NCBI GenBank assembly: GCA_964580495.1 | Contig: CAZOKE010000010.1 | Location: forward strand, 1 to 31,410 | DNA from: JAIFWV01 sp964580495 | Lineage (GTDB): Bacteria > Patescibacteriota > Doudnabacteria > UBA920 > O2-02-FULL-48-8 | Reading direction: 5' to 3' | DNA length: 31,410 nucleotides | Shown here: positions 12,985 to 20,359 of the stretch, one piece after another | Position numbering within the stretch: the first letter of the stretch is position 1 | How the letters are laid out: each line of letters begins with the position of its first letter | Position numbers and translations under genes: made by a program | The notes under the pieces: generated by a model | Told to the model about the DNA's origin: nothing | Databases searched by the model: none | What the model saw: only the letters and a program-made list of their open reading frames with translations

Positions 12985-12987
12985 CGC

Positions 12988-13554
12988 ATGGCTCGAGTTT
13001 GCGTTATTCTGTTAGCTCTGTTGAGCCTCGGTTGTTCTGCCCAAGCCTCTGCAGCGACCTATACGGTCCGCCCCGGAGACACTCTGTCCAAGATTGCCAA
13101 AGTTTACTACGGCGACTCAACAGCTTACGGCAGAATTTACGAGGCCAACCGCGATCAGGTTTCGAACGTGAATCGGATTTTTCCCGGCATCAAGCTTCGG
13201 ATCCCGATTGCTGTGAAAGATCAAATTGCGGCCCCGTCAGTTCCTACTGATTGGCGGGCGCGCAAGATTGATGTCTTCTTTGCCCAGCATCGGATGCCCC
13301 TGCAAGGGTACGGTTCCAAGTTTGTGGCCGAAGCCGACAAAAACCATATCGATTGGCGTTTGCTCGCCGCGATTTCCGTCAAGGAGTCATATGGCGGCTG
13401 CCGGCAAATCCGAGGCAACTACAACCCATTCGGTTGGGAATCAGGACTGGTCCGATTTGCGGACTACGACAAGGCTATTACTTTCATCTCCCAAAAGTTG
13501 GGCAGCGGCAAGTATTACAAAGAGAAATCTTCTCGAAAAGCTGAGGACTTATAA
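12988..13554 (+). CDS. LysM + lysozyme-like cell wall hydrolase (frameshifted)
   Basis: 188 residues in this frame. Signal peptide at 1-22. A LysM domain follows (YTVRPGDTLSKIAKVYYGDS, about 24-72), which binds peptidoglycan. The second half, with DWRLLAAISVKESYGG and NYNPFGWESGLVRFADYDKA, looks like a lysozyme/glucosaminidase-type fold with a candidate catalytic Glu in KES. The reading stops at 13554, but the family-like end LLEKLRTYNPPTVEPLYAQR continues in another frame to 13624. Removing one A from AAA near 13528 would join them. The gene has a strong promoter and a structured leader. Secreted, acting on the cell wall of itself or of a neighbour. Confidence 0.8.
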   Translation: MARVCVILLALLSLGCSAQASAATYTVRPGDTLSKIAKVYYGDSTAYGRIYEANRDQVSNVNRIFPGIKLRIPIAVKDQIAAPSVPTDWRARKIDVFFAQHRMPLQGYGSKFVAEADKNHIDWRLLAAISVKESYGGCRQIRGNYNPFGWESGLVRFADYDKAITFISQKLGSGKYYKEKSSRKAEDL

Positions 13555-13624
13555 TCCGCCCACGGTCGAACCGTTGTACGCTCAGCGCGTACTAGGGATT
13601 ATGAACCTTATCTCTTTAGAGTAG
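13530..13624 (+). pseudogene. Out-of-frame 3' end of the LysM hydrolase gene
   Basis: This stretch encodes LLEKLRTYNPPTVEPLYAQR and then VLGIMNLISLE before a TAG, a typical end for this kind of hydrolase. It is in the +1 frame relative to the main part. The distance from 12988 to 13624 (637 bp) has one base too many. Confidence 0.7.
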
Positions 13625-13719
13625 CCGCTGTTCTACTCTTTACGTTCCCGCCGTTCGTAAGATAACAAATTCGCGCTGCTGTTTGTTTCTGTACAGCTTA
13701 AACGACAGAATCAAACACT

Positions 13720-13749
13720 AGGTGTTCCGCAAGGACGCCTCTTTTTTTT
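13720..13749 (+). terminator. Terminator
   Basis: AGGTGTTCC-GCAA-GGACGCCT followed by eight or more T's; very similar to the one at 6495. Between 13625 and 13719 I see no gene. Confidence 0.85.
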
Positions 13750-13764
13750 GGCAAAACGCAGGCA

Positions 13765-13793
13765 TTGATCTTTTGCCTGATGTTTGCTATGCT
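13765..13793 (+). promoter_or_regulatory. Promoter of the cold-shock gene
   Basis: TTGATC (13765-13770), 17 bp, TATGCT (13788-13793). The leader of about 70 nt fits cold-shock genes, whose leaders often control translation. Confidence 0.55.
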
Positions 13794-13869
13794 GTTTTAA
13801 AGCAAATATAAGAAAAGTAGTCGAGTTTCAAAACATATTTATTGCCATTTATCTCTAACTATAAAATCC

Positions 13870-14067
13870 ATGAACGGTGTAATCAAGAAAAAGACTGACA
13901 AGGGTTTTGGCTTCATCAGCGTTGAAGGCCAGGACAAGGATCTTTTCTTCCACAGCAAATCATTGGTCGGCGTGACTTTTGACGAGCTCAAAGAAGGAGC
14001 TGCTGTCAGCTTTGAAGTCGAAGACTCCCCGAAAGGGAAGAACGCAGTCAACGTCCAACTCGCTTAA
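13870..14067 (+). CDS. Cold-shock protein (CspA family)
   Basis: 65 residues, a single OB-fold cold-shock domain. The RNA-binding motifs are intact: RNP1 KGFGFIS (residues 11-17) and RNP2 DLFFHSK (24-30). It binds single-stranded RNA and DNA and acts as an RNA chaperone in the cytoplasm. The length is usual for the family. A terminator follows within 10 bp, so it is monocistronic. Confidence 0.95.
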   Translation: MNGVIKKKTDKGFGFISVEGQDKDLFFHSKSLVGVTFDELKEGAAVSFEVEDSPKGKNAVNVQLA

Positions 14068-14074
14068 AGCAAAT

Positions 14075-14107
14075 AAAAAAGCGCCTCCATTCGGAGGTGT
14101 TTTTTGT
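14075..14107. terminator. Terminator after the cold-shock gene
   Basis: GCCTCC/GGAGGT stem flanked by an A-run and TTTTTTG, so it may work in both directions. It runs into the -10 box of the next gene. Confidence 0.85.
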
Positions 14108-14121
14108 TATAATCAAAGCAT

Positions 14122-14439
14122 ATGATAATTTCAGCAATAATAGGAATTGTTTTTGGTTATATCTCGAGCCAAACGTTTTTTGCCCATTCGTATTTGGCTC
14201 TAATCCCATGGGGTTTAGTAGGGGTTGGTGTTGGCTTCATAGCTAAAGACAAAGGCCGCAGGTTGTGGTCCGGAGCCTTCTATGGTTTTTTCCTTTCCCT
14301 CGTTTTTTTGATCGGCGGATTTCATGGAAAATCCTCAAGCATTCCTGGATTCACGATCCTTACAAGCATAATCACTGTGATTGGTGCAGTTTGCGGCACC
14401 TGCCTAGCTTATATTTCAATATTGATCCGCAAATCCTAA
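14122..14439 (+). CDS. Small integral membrane protein
   Basis: 105 residues with about three to four membrane helices (roughly 3-20, 24-42, 50-65, 78-100) and a basic end IRKS. The Gly-rich helices and the KDKGRR loop are visible, but I recognise no family. TATAAT at 14108-14113 ends 8 bp before the ATG and there is no ribosome binding site, which suggests a leaderless mRNA. Confidence 0.65.
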   Translation: MIISAIIGIVFGYISSQTFFAHSYLALIPWGLVGVGVGFIAKDKGRRLWSGAFYGFFLSLVFLIGGFHGKSSSIPGFTILTSIITVIGAVCGTCLAYISILIRKS

Positions 14440-14445
14440 TCAGGT

Positions 14446-14540
14446 TGCTCATACTTTGCTCAGCGCAAGTACCGAGCAAAATAAAGATCCTGAAACCCGC
14501 CCGAACGTACCGTTCGGTACGGGCAGGCAAGTTCAGGATG
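14446..14540. repeat. Palindromic dispersed repeat, copy C
   Basis: GCTCATACTTTGCTCAGCGC is shared with copy A in a different order. Then ATCCTGAA...TTCAGGAT encloses CCCGCCCGAACG...CGTTCGG...CGGGC, a nested hairpin. No gene in this gap. Confidence 0.55.
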
Positions 14541-14565
14541 GGTTAGAATGTGCTAAGATCAATCT

Positions 14566-15054
14566 ATGTTGGAGAAAACTAGAAGTATAATTCATAATTC
14601 GTTCGAGATCGGCATTTTTCTAAAAGCTCTGGATGGCGTGCTGCAAATTATCGGGGCAGTTTTGATCTACTTTGTAAATCCCGGCCGGATCAACAGCTGG
14701 ATTAGATTTCTAACCAGCCATGAATTAAGCCAAGATCCCAAAGATTGGATTGCCAACCATTTGGTGCAATTTGCCAGCGCTTACAGCGGGCAAACGCAAT
14801 TTTTTGCTGCTATTTATCTGCTGGTGCACGGGGTGGTTAAGATATTTTTGGTCTATAACCTCTGGCGAAAAAAACTTTGGGCGTATCCCATTGCCATAAT
14901 CATCTTCTCTCTATTTGGAATTTATCAAATTTATCGGTTCACATTTACGCATTCATTTGGACTGGCGCTGCTGACCGTCTTGGACGCCGCGGTAATTATC
15001 TTGTCTTGGCTGGAATATGAACAGTTAAAAGCTAATCCTTCAAGTAGGATTTGA
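14566..15054 (+). CDS. DUF2127-type membrane protein
   Basis: 162 residues, four membrane helices. The start FEIGIFLKALDGVLQIIGAV and the segment HGVVKIFLVYNLWRKKLWAY are characteristic of DUF2127 proteins; a soluble loop of about 45 residues joins helices 1 and 2. The family has no known function. The extended -10 TGCTAAGAT (14551-14559) ends 6 bp before the ATG, so translation is probably leaderless. The T-rich sequence after the stop (about 15066-15077) may terminate. Confidence 0.75.
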   Translation: MLEKTRSIIHNSFEIGIFLKALDGVLQIIGAVLIYFVNPGRINSWIRFLTSHELSQDPKDWIANHLVQFASAYSGQTQFFAAIYLLVHGVVKIFLVYNLWRKKLWAYPIAIIIFSLFGIYQIYRFTFTHSFGLALLTVLDAAVIILSWLEYEQLKANPSSRI

Positions 15055-15127
15055 ACCTAGACGGGCTTTTTTTATTTGTATTGCAGGTGTAAGCTTAAAC
15101 CAGAGCAAAGCATTAAGAAACAAATAT

Positions 15128-15529
15128 ATGGCCAACTATATTTTGGTTATTTTGGTCTTATCGGTTTTGGGGGTAATAAATACCTTGTATCTTTCGGCGC
15201 ACGTATTCTCCAAAAAACCGGTTAAATGTTTATGGTTTCCCCCGGAATGGTGCCAGAAAGTCCAGTATAGTTCTTACAGTAAAACTTTCGGCATCCCAAA
15301 CCCGTTTGCCGGCTTGGGAATGTATGTGGCGATTCTGGTACTGACTTTATTTTTTGCAGCTGGGAGCATACCCTTTGCGCCAATTTTTTGGATAATTGTT
15401 ATCGGTTTTTTATTTTCCATGTACTTCCTCGGCATCCAAGCTTTTGTCCTCCATGCGTTTTGTACTTGGTGCGTAGTATCTGCTGTGGAATTTACTTTGC
15501 TGTTCTTAACCATAATATACTTGAGCTAG
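15128..15529 (+). CDS. VKOR-family disulfide-forming membrane protein
   Basis: 133 residues with four membrane helices. The active-site pair CTWC (C112, C115) sits at the start of the last helix, and the outer loop has C34 and C42 plus the conserved FGIPNPFAGLGMY segment. Bacterial VKOR reoxidises a DsbA-like thioredoxin partner with quinone and so drives disulfide formation outside the membrane. No DsbA is fused or adjacent, so the partner must be elsewhere. It fits the several cysteine-containing exported proteins nearby. Confidence 0.9.
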   Translation: MANYILVILVLSVLGVINTLYLSAHVFSKKPVKCLWFPPEWCQKVQYSSYSKTFGIPNPFAGLGMYVAILVLTLFFAAGSIPFAPIFWIIVIGFLFSMYFLGIQAFVLHAFCTWCVVSAVEFTLLFLTIIYLS

Positions 15530-15547
15530 GACAACCGGATACATTCG

Positions 15548-15570
15548 AGCCCCGAAGAGGGCTTTTTTTA
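15548..15570 (+). terminator. Terminator
   Basis: AGCCC-CGAAGA-GGGCT followed by seven T's. Confidence 0.85.
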
Positions 15571-15602
15571 TTTTGCCCCAAAGTTTAGGATAATTTGTCT
15601 TT

Positions 15603-15725
15603 ATGCTAACTGAAAAAAAAATTCTGGCAGAAAGCAAATGGAATTGGTTTTATTTGCCCTTGTTTGAGCTTAGGGCAATGGTAAGATACCAAACTGAAAG
15701 GTCGAAATTAATTAAAGGAGAATAG
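15603..15725 (+). CDS. Possible 40-residue small ORF
   Basis: An ATG at 15603 lies about 8 bp after a -10-like GATAAT and opens a 40-codon frame (MLTEKKILAESKWNWFYLP...) that ends 2 bp before the next ATG and covers its ribosome binding site. That arrangement could couple the two genes, but the sequence also contains a promoter-like TTGTTT/TAAGAT (15660-15687), and the ORF may be chance. Recorded with low confidence. Confidence 0.25.
   Translation: MLTEKKILAESKWNWFYLPLFELRAMVRYQTERSKLIKGE
15660..15720 (+). promoter_or_regulatory. Promoter and ribosome binding site of the surface-protein/sortase unit
   Basis: TTGTTT (15660-15665), 16 bp, TAAGAT (15682-15687), then a good ribosome binding site AAAGGAG (15714-15720) 7 bp before the ATG at 15728. 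Confidence 0.5.
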
Positions 15726-15727
15726 AT

Positions 15728-16114
15728 ATGAATCAGCTAAAAAAGACCTTGGCCGCGGCAGCCTTAGTGGGAAGCCTGGCGATAGCTCCGATGGCATTTG
15801 CCCAAACCTATAATACTGGGACCGGAAATACGAATGGAACTTCCAGCACCACTCCAAGTACAAATACCAACGGAACTACAAATACCACAAACGGTACCAG
15901 CAACACTTCGACTAACAATGGCACCACTAACGGCAGCTCTACCACCACCAATGGCACCACGTCAACCGGCAGCACTTCACAAACCCCTACCGGTGGAGTG
16001 AGGGCCGGAGCTGGCGGGATTGCGAATACTGCAGTGGAGTTGGTATTCATCCTAAGTGCCGTCGGCGCGGGAATTGGCGGAATTGTTTTGGCACGGAAGC
16101 AGTCAGAAGCCTAA
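15728..16114 (+). CDS. Thr/Asn/Ser-rich surface protein, likely sortase substrate
   Basis: 128 residues. Signal peptide 1-25 (cut after MAFAQ or close to it), then about 65 residues of low complexity made almost only of T, N, S and G. Then comes TPTGGVRAGAGG, a membrane helix (about 102-121) and a short basic tail (ARKQSEA). This is the layout of a cell-wall sorting signal: motif, helix, charged tail. The motif is not LPxTG; TPTGG is the best candidate. Two sortase genes follow in the same direction, the first only 6 bp away, so this is probably their substrate. The repeat region would be a flexible, possibly glycosylated stalk. Confidence 0.7.
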   Translation: MNQLKKTLAAAALVGSLAIAPMAFAQTYNTGTGNTNGTSSTTPSTNTNGTTNTTNGTSNTSTNNGTTNGSSTTTNGTTSTGSTSQTPTGGVRAGAGGIANTAVELVFILSAVGAGIGGIVLARKQSEA

Positions 16115-16119
16115 ATCTC

Positions 16120-16737
16120 ATGGATACAGGACGATCAAAAGAAAATTTTGACAGGCCGGAGCCCAAAAGCTCCCGGCTTGTTTTATATGTAGTCTCGTTT
16201 TTCTTGATTCTGCTTGGATTGGGGTTATGGTGGCATTGGTTTTCACCTCCGGGATTAACTCATATCCCGGTGCTGCAAACCATTGCCAACAGCAAGACCG
16301 CAGATCCGGTCCAGATCAACATTCCGAAACTTGGGATAAGCGCTAGTATGGAAAAAATGGGTTTGAATCAGGATGGCAGTTTGGCTGTGCCGGCTAAATG
16401 GAATGATGTCGGATGGTATGCGGCCGGAACCAAACCAGGCGACGTGGGGCCTGCTGTTTTGGTGGGCCACTTAGACTCATATACCGGCCCGGCAGTGTTT
16501 TGGAATTTGCGCAAATTACAGGCAGGCGATGACATCGAGATCCAAAGAGCGGATGGAACACAAGTCAGCTTCCGCGTCACGAGTTTGGAACATTACGATC
16601 AAAATAACTTTCCGACGCAAAAAGTTTATGGTCCAACTGCTACTCCTTCCTTAAGGCTCATTACGTGCAGCGGCAATTACAACAGGTTGCTCGGGCATTA
16701 TAGTCAAAACTTGGTGGTTTACGCGGAATTAAAATAA
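16120..16737 (+). CDS. Sortase (class F/E-like), first copy
   Basis: 205 residues: a cytoplasmic tail, one membrane helix (about 20-40), then the sortase barrel. The catalytic triad is visible: H117 (VGHLDS), C183 (LITCSG) and R189 (YNRLLGHY). The GHLDS, FPTQKVYG and TCSG...GHYSQNLVVYA signatures are closest to class F and E enzymes. It cleaves a sorting signal and joins the surface protein to its acceptor outside the membrane. Close coupling to the upstream surface-protein gene (6 bp) supports a substrate relation. What it attaches the substrate to is unknown. Confidence 0.85.
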   Translation: MDTGRSKENFDRPEPKSSRLVLYVVSFFLILLGLGLWWHWFSPPGLTHIPVLQTIANSKTADPVQINIPKLGISASMEKMGLNQDGSLAVPAKWNDVGWYAAGTKPGDVGPAVLVGHLDSYTGPAVFWNLRKLQAGDDIEIQRADGTQVSFRVTSLEHYDQNNFPTQKVYGPTATPSLRLITCSGNYNRLLGHYSQNLVVYAELK

Positions 16738-16804
16738 TTCTTTGCTTGCAAAAACAATTTAACTGGTTAAAATAACCTGGCAGAAATTCAATGCAAGGAA
16801 AAAA

Positions 16805-17527
16805 ATGTTCAAATCCACCAAATGGAAGATTTTAAACCTCTCGATAGCGGCTGGAATTGCTATATGGGTCATATTGCCTATGCGATTTAGTCATCAAACC
16901 CAAACAAATTCAAATTCGCAAAACCAACCAAATCCAATGCCAGCTAAAGATATTGCCGATATTCCGCCAACTCTTCCTGCTGACGCTCAGCCAAAAAATA
17001 CCGCGCCAATCGCCAAGGAAAATAAAGCTGCGGTCGAAACTGCAGCTGAAGAAAACATCGACCCGATTACCCTAAAAATTCCCAGCATCGGCCTTACAGC
17101 CCCTCTGGTCAAAACTGGTTTGGAATCCGATGGCAGCTTGCACGTACCATCGTCTCCCGATCAGACCGGATGGTACAAATATGGTCCTATTCCGGGAGAA
17201 ATCGGACCGGCAGTAATCACCGGGCATTTGGATTCTAAAGATGGGCCTGGGATTCTGTGGAATCTAAATAAAGTCAAAATTGGGGACTTGGTCCAAGTGC
17301 TGCGAGATGACGAATCCACCGCGGAATTTATCGTTGATAAATTAGAGACTTATCCGCAGGATAATTTTGCAACCCAAAAAGTTTATGGCCCGATCCCAAA
17401 CGCGGGGCTTAGGATCATTACTTGTTCCGGCACTTACAGCCGGCAGGCGCAGCATTATTCCGATGATCTAGTGGTTTATGCCAGCCTCAAAGATATACTT
17501 TCGCCTAAAATCTTTGCCCCTCGTTAA
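16805..17527 (+). CDS. Sortase (class F/E-like), second copy
   Basis: 240 residues. Membrane helix at about 8-25, then a long polar spacer (30-85, rich in Pro, Asn, Gln and Ala) before the catalytic barrel. Triad H141 (TGHLDS), C207 (IITCSG), R213 (YSRQAQHY). It is clearly paralogous to the preceding gene (shared IPxxGL, GWY, GPAV, VYGP and ITCSG blocks), but with a longer spacer and the GHY motif changed to QHY. The pair may have divided roles, such as anchoring versus polymerisation. A ribosome binding site (AAGGA) precedes the ATG. Confidence 0.85.
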   Translation: MFKSTKWKILNLSIAAGIAIWVILPMRFSHQTQTNSNSQNQPNPMPAKDIADIPPTLPADAQPKNTAPIAKENKAAVETAAEENIDPITLKIPSIGLTAPLVKTGLESDGSLHVPSSPDQTGWYKYGPIPGEIGPAVITGHLDSKDGPGILWNLNKVKIGDLVQVLRDDESTAEFIVDKLETYPQDNFATQKVYGPIPNAGLRIITCSGTYSRQAQHYSDDLVVYASLKDILSPKIFAPR

Positions 17528-17530
17528 ACA

Positions 17531-17559
17531 AAATCGCCCGAACTTCGGGCGATTTTTTC
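17531..17559 (+). terminator. Terminator of the sortase unit
   Basis: AATCGCCCGAA-C-TTCGGGCGATT with TTTTTT following; a perfect stem of eleven pairs. Confidence 0.9.
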
Positions 17560-17620
17560 ATCCAATTGATTGTGACTTATGACTATTGATGAGACATAGA
17601 TTTAAAGCTAAGTTTCTTGG

Positions 17621-18895
17621 ATGGAGAAAGAAAAAAATTCAAGCTGGAAGGAGGGTGTAAACAAGCCACGCTTTTCTGAGCTTACCAAAGATTTAGAAGC
17701 CGATGTGGTTGTAGTTGGAGCCGGCTTAGCCGGAGTTTTGAATGCATATAAATTGGCCCAAGACGGCAAAAAAGTCATAGTTTTGGAAGCGGAAACAGTG
17801 GGAAGCGGTGCTACAGAATACACAACTGCTTTTATTACACAGGATGTAGATACGGATTTTCCCGAGCTCATTAAGCTATTTGGCGAACAATCAGCTCGTT
17901 TGGTTTGGCAATCCGGTGCCGACGCTATCGACTTTATAGAAAATTTGATAAATACGGAAAAAATTGATTGCGATTTTGTGCGCACAGACGTTGTGGCTTA
18001 TGCCAATAATGATAAACAATTGGAAGCTCTTCGGAAAAACCAGCGCGAATTGTCGCAGGCCGGATTCGATGTAGGCGAGATAATCGAGCCAAATGATTTA
18101 AATTTTGAAAACTCCGGATATTACCGCATCCATAACCAAGCCAAATTCCATCCGTTAAAGTTTCTAGCTGGAGTAGTTGAGAGCGCTGTCCGGTTGGGTG
18201 TGGAATTTTATGAAAATTCGGAAGTGAAAAAAATCCAGCACAGGCGGCAACGAGTTTTGGTCCAAACCAAAGGACATACAGTGACGGCCGAAGCCGTAGT
18301 AATAGCGACTTATCAGCCATTTCATAACCGGTTACGTCTGTTTCTGAAAAGGGGAATGTACCGGAGTTTTGTGCTAGAAGCCAGAATCCAGAAAAATTTG
18401 ATTCCCGAAGGGATGTATTTGGATTTGGATAACCCTTACCATTATTTCCGAATTGATCCCAAATCCGGATACGACCGGGTTATACTCGGTGGAGAAGATG
18501 TAAAATCCATGATCAAAGTCAATTCTGCCAAGAATTTTTTGGCCCTGGAAAATTATTTAAAAAATATTTTACACGGCGTGGAATTCGAGACCGTCCGCGA
18601 ATGGTCAGGGCCAATTTTAGAACCCTCGGACGGCTTGGCTTTGATCGGCGAAACTTATGACAATGAATATGTGGCTACTGCTTTTTCCGGAAACGGCATG
18701 ACTTACTCCGCCATATCCGCGGGTTTGATTTCTGATCTGGTCATGGGCCGCAAAAATGTTTATGCCAAGCTTTATGATCCCCAGCGTATCCCGTCTTTGA
18801 AACAGCTATTTTTAAAGGGCGGGGATTATGCCGATGAGTTTTTCGGTTCAGCCGGAAAAAATCTGATTAGAAGAAAACAGCCAGGGCAATACTAA
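17621..18895 (+). CDS. FAD-dependent oxidoreductase (DAO family)
   Basis: 424 residues. The dinucleotide-binding motif VVVVGAGLAGVLNAYKLA is at about residues 29-46 and the second strand VIVLEAE at about 53. TAEAVVIATYQPFH is the usual second FAD contact, and the end region LIGETYDNEYVATAFSGNGM closes the FAD site. It belongs to the glycine/D-amino-acid oxidase-like family. Close relatives often carry a C-terminal Rieske [2Fe-2S] domain, which is missing here: the protein ends RRKQPGQY. Substrate unknown. It probably stands alone between a terminator and the next promoter. Confidence 0.85.
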   Translation: MEKEKNSSWKEGVNKPRFSELTKDLEADVVVVGAGLAGVLNAYKLAQDGKKVIVLEAETVGSGATEYTTAFITQDVDTDFPELIKLFGEQSARLVWQSGADAIDFIENLINTEKIDCDFVRTDVVAYANNDKQLEALRKNQRELSQAGFDVGEIIEPNDLNFENSGYYRIHNQAKFHPLKFLAGVVESAVRLGVEFYENSEVKKIQHRRQRVLVQTKGHTVTAEAVVIATYQPFHNRLRLFLKRGMYRSFVLEARIQKNLIPEGMYLDLDNPYHYFRIDPKSGYDRVILGGEDVKSMIKVNSAKNFLALENYLKNILHGVEFETVREWSGPILEPSDGLALIGETYDNEYVATAFSGNGMTYSAISAGLISDLVMGRKNVYAKLYDPQRIPSLKQLFLKGGDYADEFFGSAGKNLIRRKQPGQY

Positions 18896-18967
18896 GGAAA
18901 AAACTTAAATATAATCGTAATTTTTTTGATGAAGCAAAGCTTGCGGTTTTGTTGTATAATATAGGAG

Positions 18968-20359
18968 ATGAATACAATCAAAAACAAGCTTCTAAATCTT
19001 AACCCTCTTCTAATCTTTTATTATTTTGCCCTGACGACTTTGGCCATTCGGGGCGCTATTCTATGGGCTTGGACACGCGGGGATTATCCTGCTATCTACC
19101 TTCGAGGGGTGCATTTGCACCATTTTACTTTTGGATTTTTGTTCTTAGCCTGGTCAATTTGGGCAGCTTACAAAACCAGTACACCGCGCTGGGTATTGGA
19201 GCTGACTTTCGGCATTGGATTCGGCTTGGTTTTCGACGAATTTATTTTTTGGAGTTTATACCGGTTTGATTATTGGAGCATGGGGAATTTTTTCGCTTTG
19301 GTATTGGCCGCGGCTTTAGTCGGGATCTTAAGCATAAACGACCCCAAACCGATAAAAATTAAAATCCGCAAACAGCTGCCGCCGAGAATTTCCAACCCTT
19401 TGAATCCCAAAGTTTCGGTGGTCATTCCCGCTTACAATGAGGAAAATTATATTGAGCCGTTATTCCGAAGTTTAAGCCGCCAAACATACACGGATTTTGA
19501 AGTCGTGGTTGTAGATAACAATTCCACTGACCAGACTGCGGAAAAAGTCCGGTTTTTCGGCGGCCGGGTAGTTTATGAAGCCACGCCCGGCGTGGGCTTT
19601 GCCCGACAGAGAGGATTTTTGGAAGCCAAAGGGGAAATTATTGTAACTACCGATGCGGATGCGGAAGTTCCTAATAATTGGATAGAAAAACTTGTTTCTG
19701 AATTTGACCATGATCCGGCATTGGCTTGTGTCGGGGGATTGTACCGACTGTCATCGGGCCCGGTCAGCGCGAGGTTGTTTTTCCCACGCGTGGCAACATT
19801 GTTTTGGAAATTCGATCACTGGTGGACAAAACGTTGGAGCATCCCCGGAGTAAATATGGCGGTCCGCAAAACAGCATTCCTAAAAAGCGGAGGGTTTAAT
19901 GTTGCTCTTAAAATTGGCGAAGATGCCGATTTGTCGCGCCGGCTTGAGGAATTCGGTTTAGTCAAATTCCTACCCAGACTTTTGGTCCGAACTTCGGGCC
20001 GAAGGTACCGCCACGGGCTTATCGCAGGGCTTACCGCATATCTGCCCAATGCCTTTGCACGGACTTTCCTGTCGAAAAACAAGAATTCAGAATTTCCATC
20101 CGTACGCACTGATTATTCCGCGATCCGCCATGTGATTATGCCATGGCTGTCTTTTTCGGTTATCCTGCTGGTTTTGTTTTCCACACAAAATCCCGGAATT
20201 GCGCATGCCAAGGGCTTGGCCGTACTAAATGTGCACCGCACTTATAGCGAAGAGCACGTTGAATTGAGCAGCTATTGGTCAAACCAAAAAGTGAAATTGC
20301 CGCACTATTACAATAAATTGCATGGAAAGTTCAAAAAAATCCATACTCCTGACGTTTGA
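18968..20359 (+). CDS. Membrane glycosyltransferase (GT2) with N-terminal His-rich membrane domain
   Basis: 463 residues in three parts. Residues 1-122 are a four-helix membrane domain with conserved-looking polar residues (GVHLHHFTFG at about 46-55 and VFDEFIFW at about 85). Residues 145-360 are a GT-A family 2 domain: VSVVIPAYNEENYI, VVVDNNSTDQT, TTDADAEVP (the DxD site) and GEDADLSRRLEEFG. The C-terminal part has one more membrane helix (about 390-407) and a soluble tail. It should transfer a sugar from a nucleotide donor on the cytoplasmic face. The last 38 bp overlap the deacetylase gene, pointing to a shared polysaccharide pathway. TATAAT at 18956-18961 ends 6 bp before the ATG. Confidence 0.85.
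   Translation: MNTIKNKLLNLNPLLIFYYFALTTLAIRGAILWAWTRGDYPAIYLRGVHLHHFTFGFLFLAWSIWAAYKTSTPRWVLELTFGIGFGLVFDEFIFWSLYRFDYWSMGNFFALVLAAALVGILSINDPKPIKIKIRKQLPPRISNPLNPKVSVVIPAYNEENYIEPLFRSLSRQTYTDFEVVVVDNNSTDQTAEKVRFFGGRVVYEATPGVGFARQRGFLEAKGEIIVTTDADAEVPNNWIEKLVSEFDHDPALACVGGLYRLSSGPVSARLFFPRVATLFWKFDHWWTKRWSIPGVNMAVRKTAFLKSGGFNVALKIGEDADLSRRLEEFGLVKFLPRLLVRTSGRRYRHGLIAGLTAYLPNAFARTFLSKNKNSEFPSVRTDYSAIRHVIMPWLSFSVILLVLFSTQNPGIAHAKGLAVLNVHRTYSEEHVELSSYWSNQKVKLPHYYNKLHGKFKKIHTPDV

Noticed and set aside
15046..15062. Sequence resembling a reversed tRNA T-arm (GGATTTGAACCT)
   Set aside because: No acceptor, anticodon or D-arm can be built around it; likely chance, though a tRNA remnant is conceivable.
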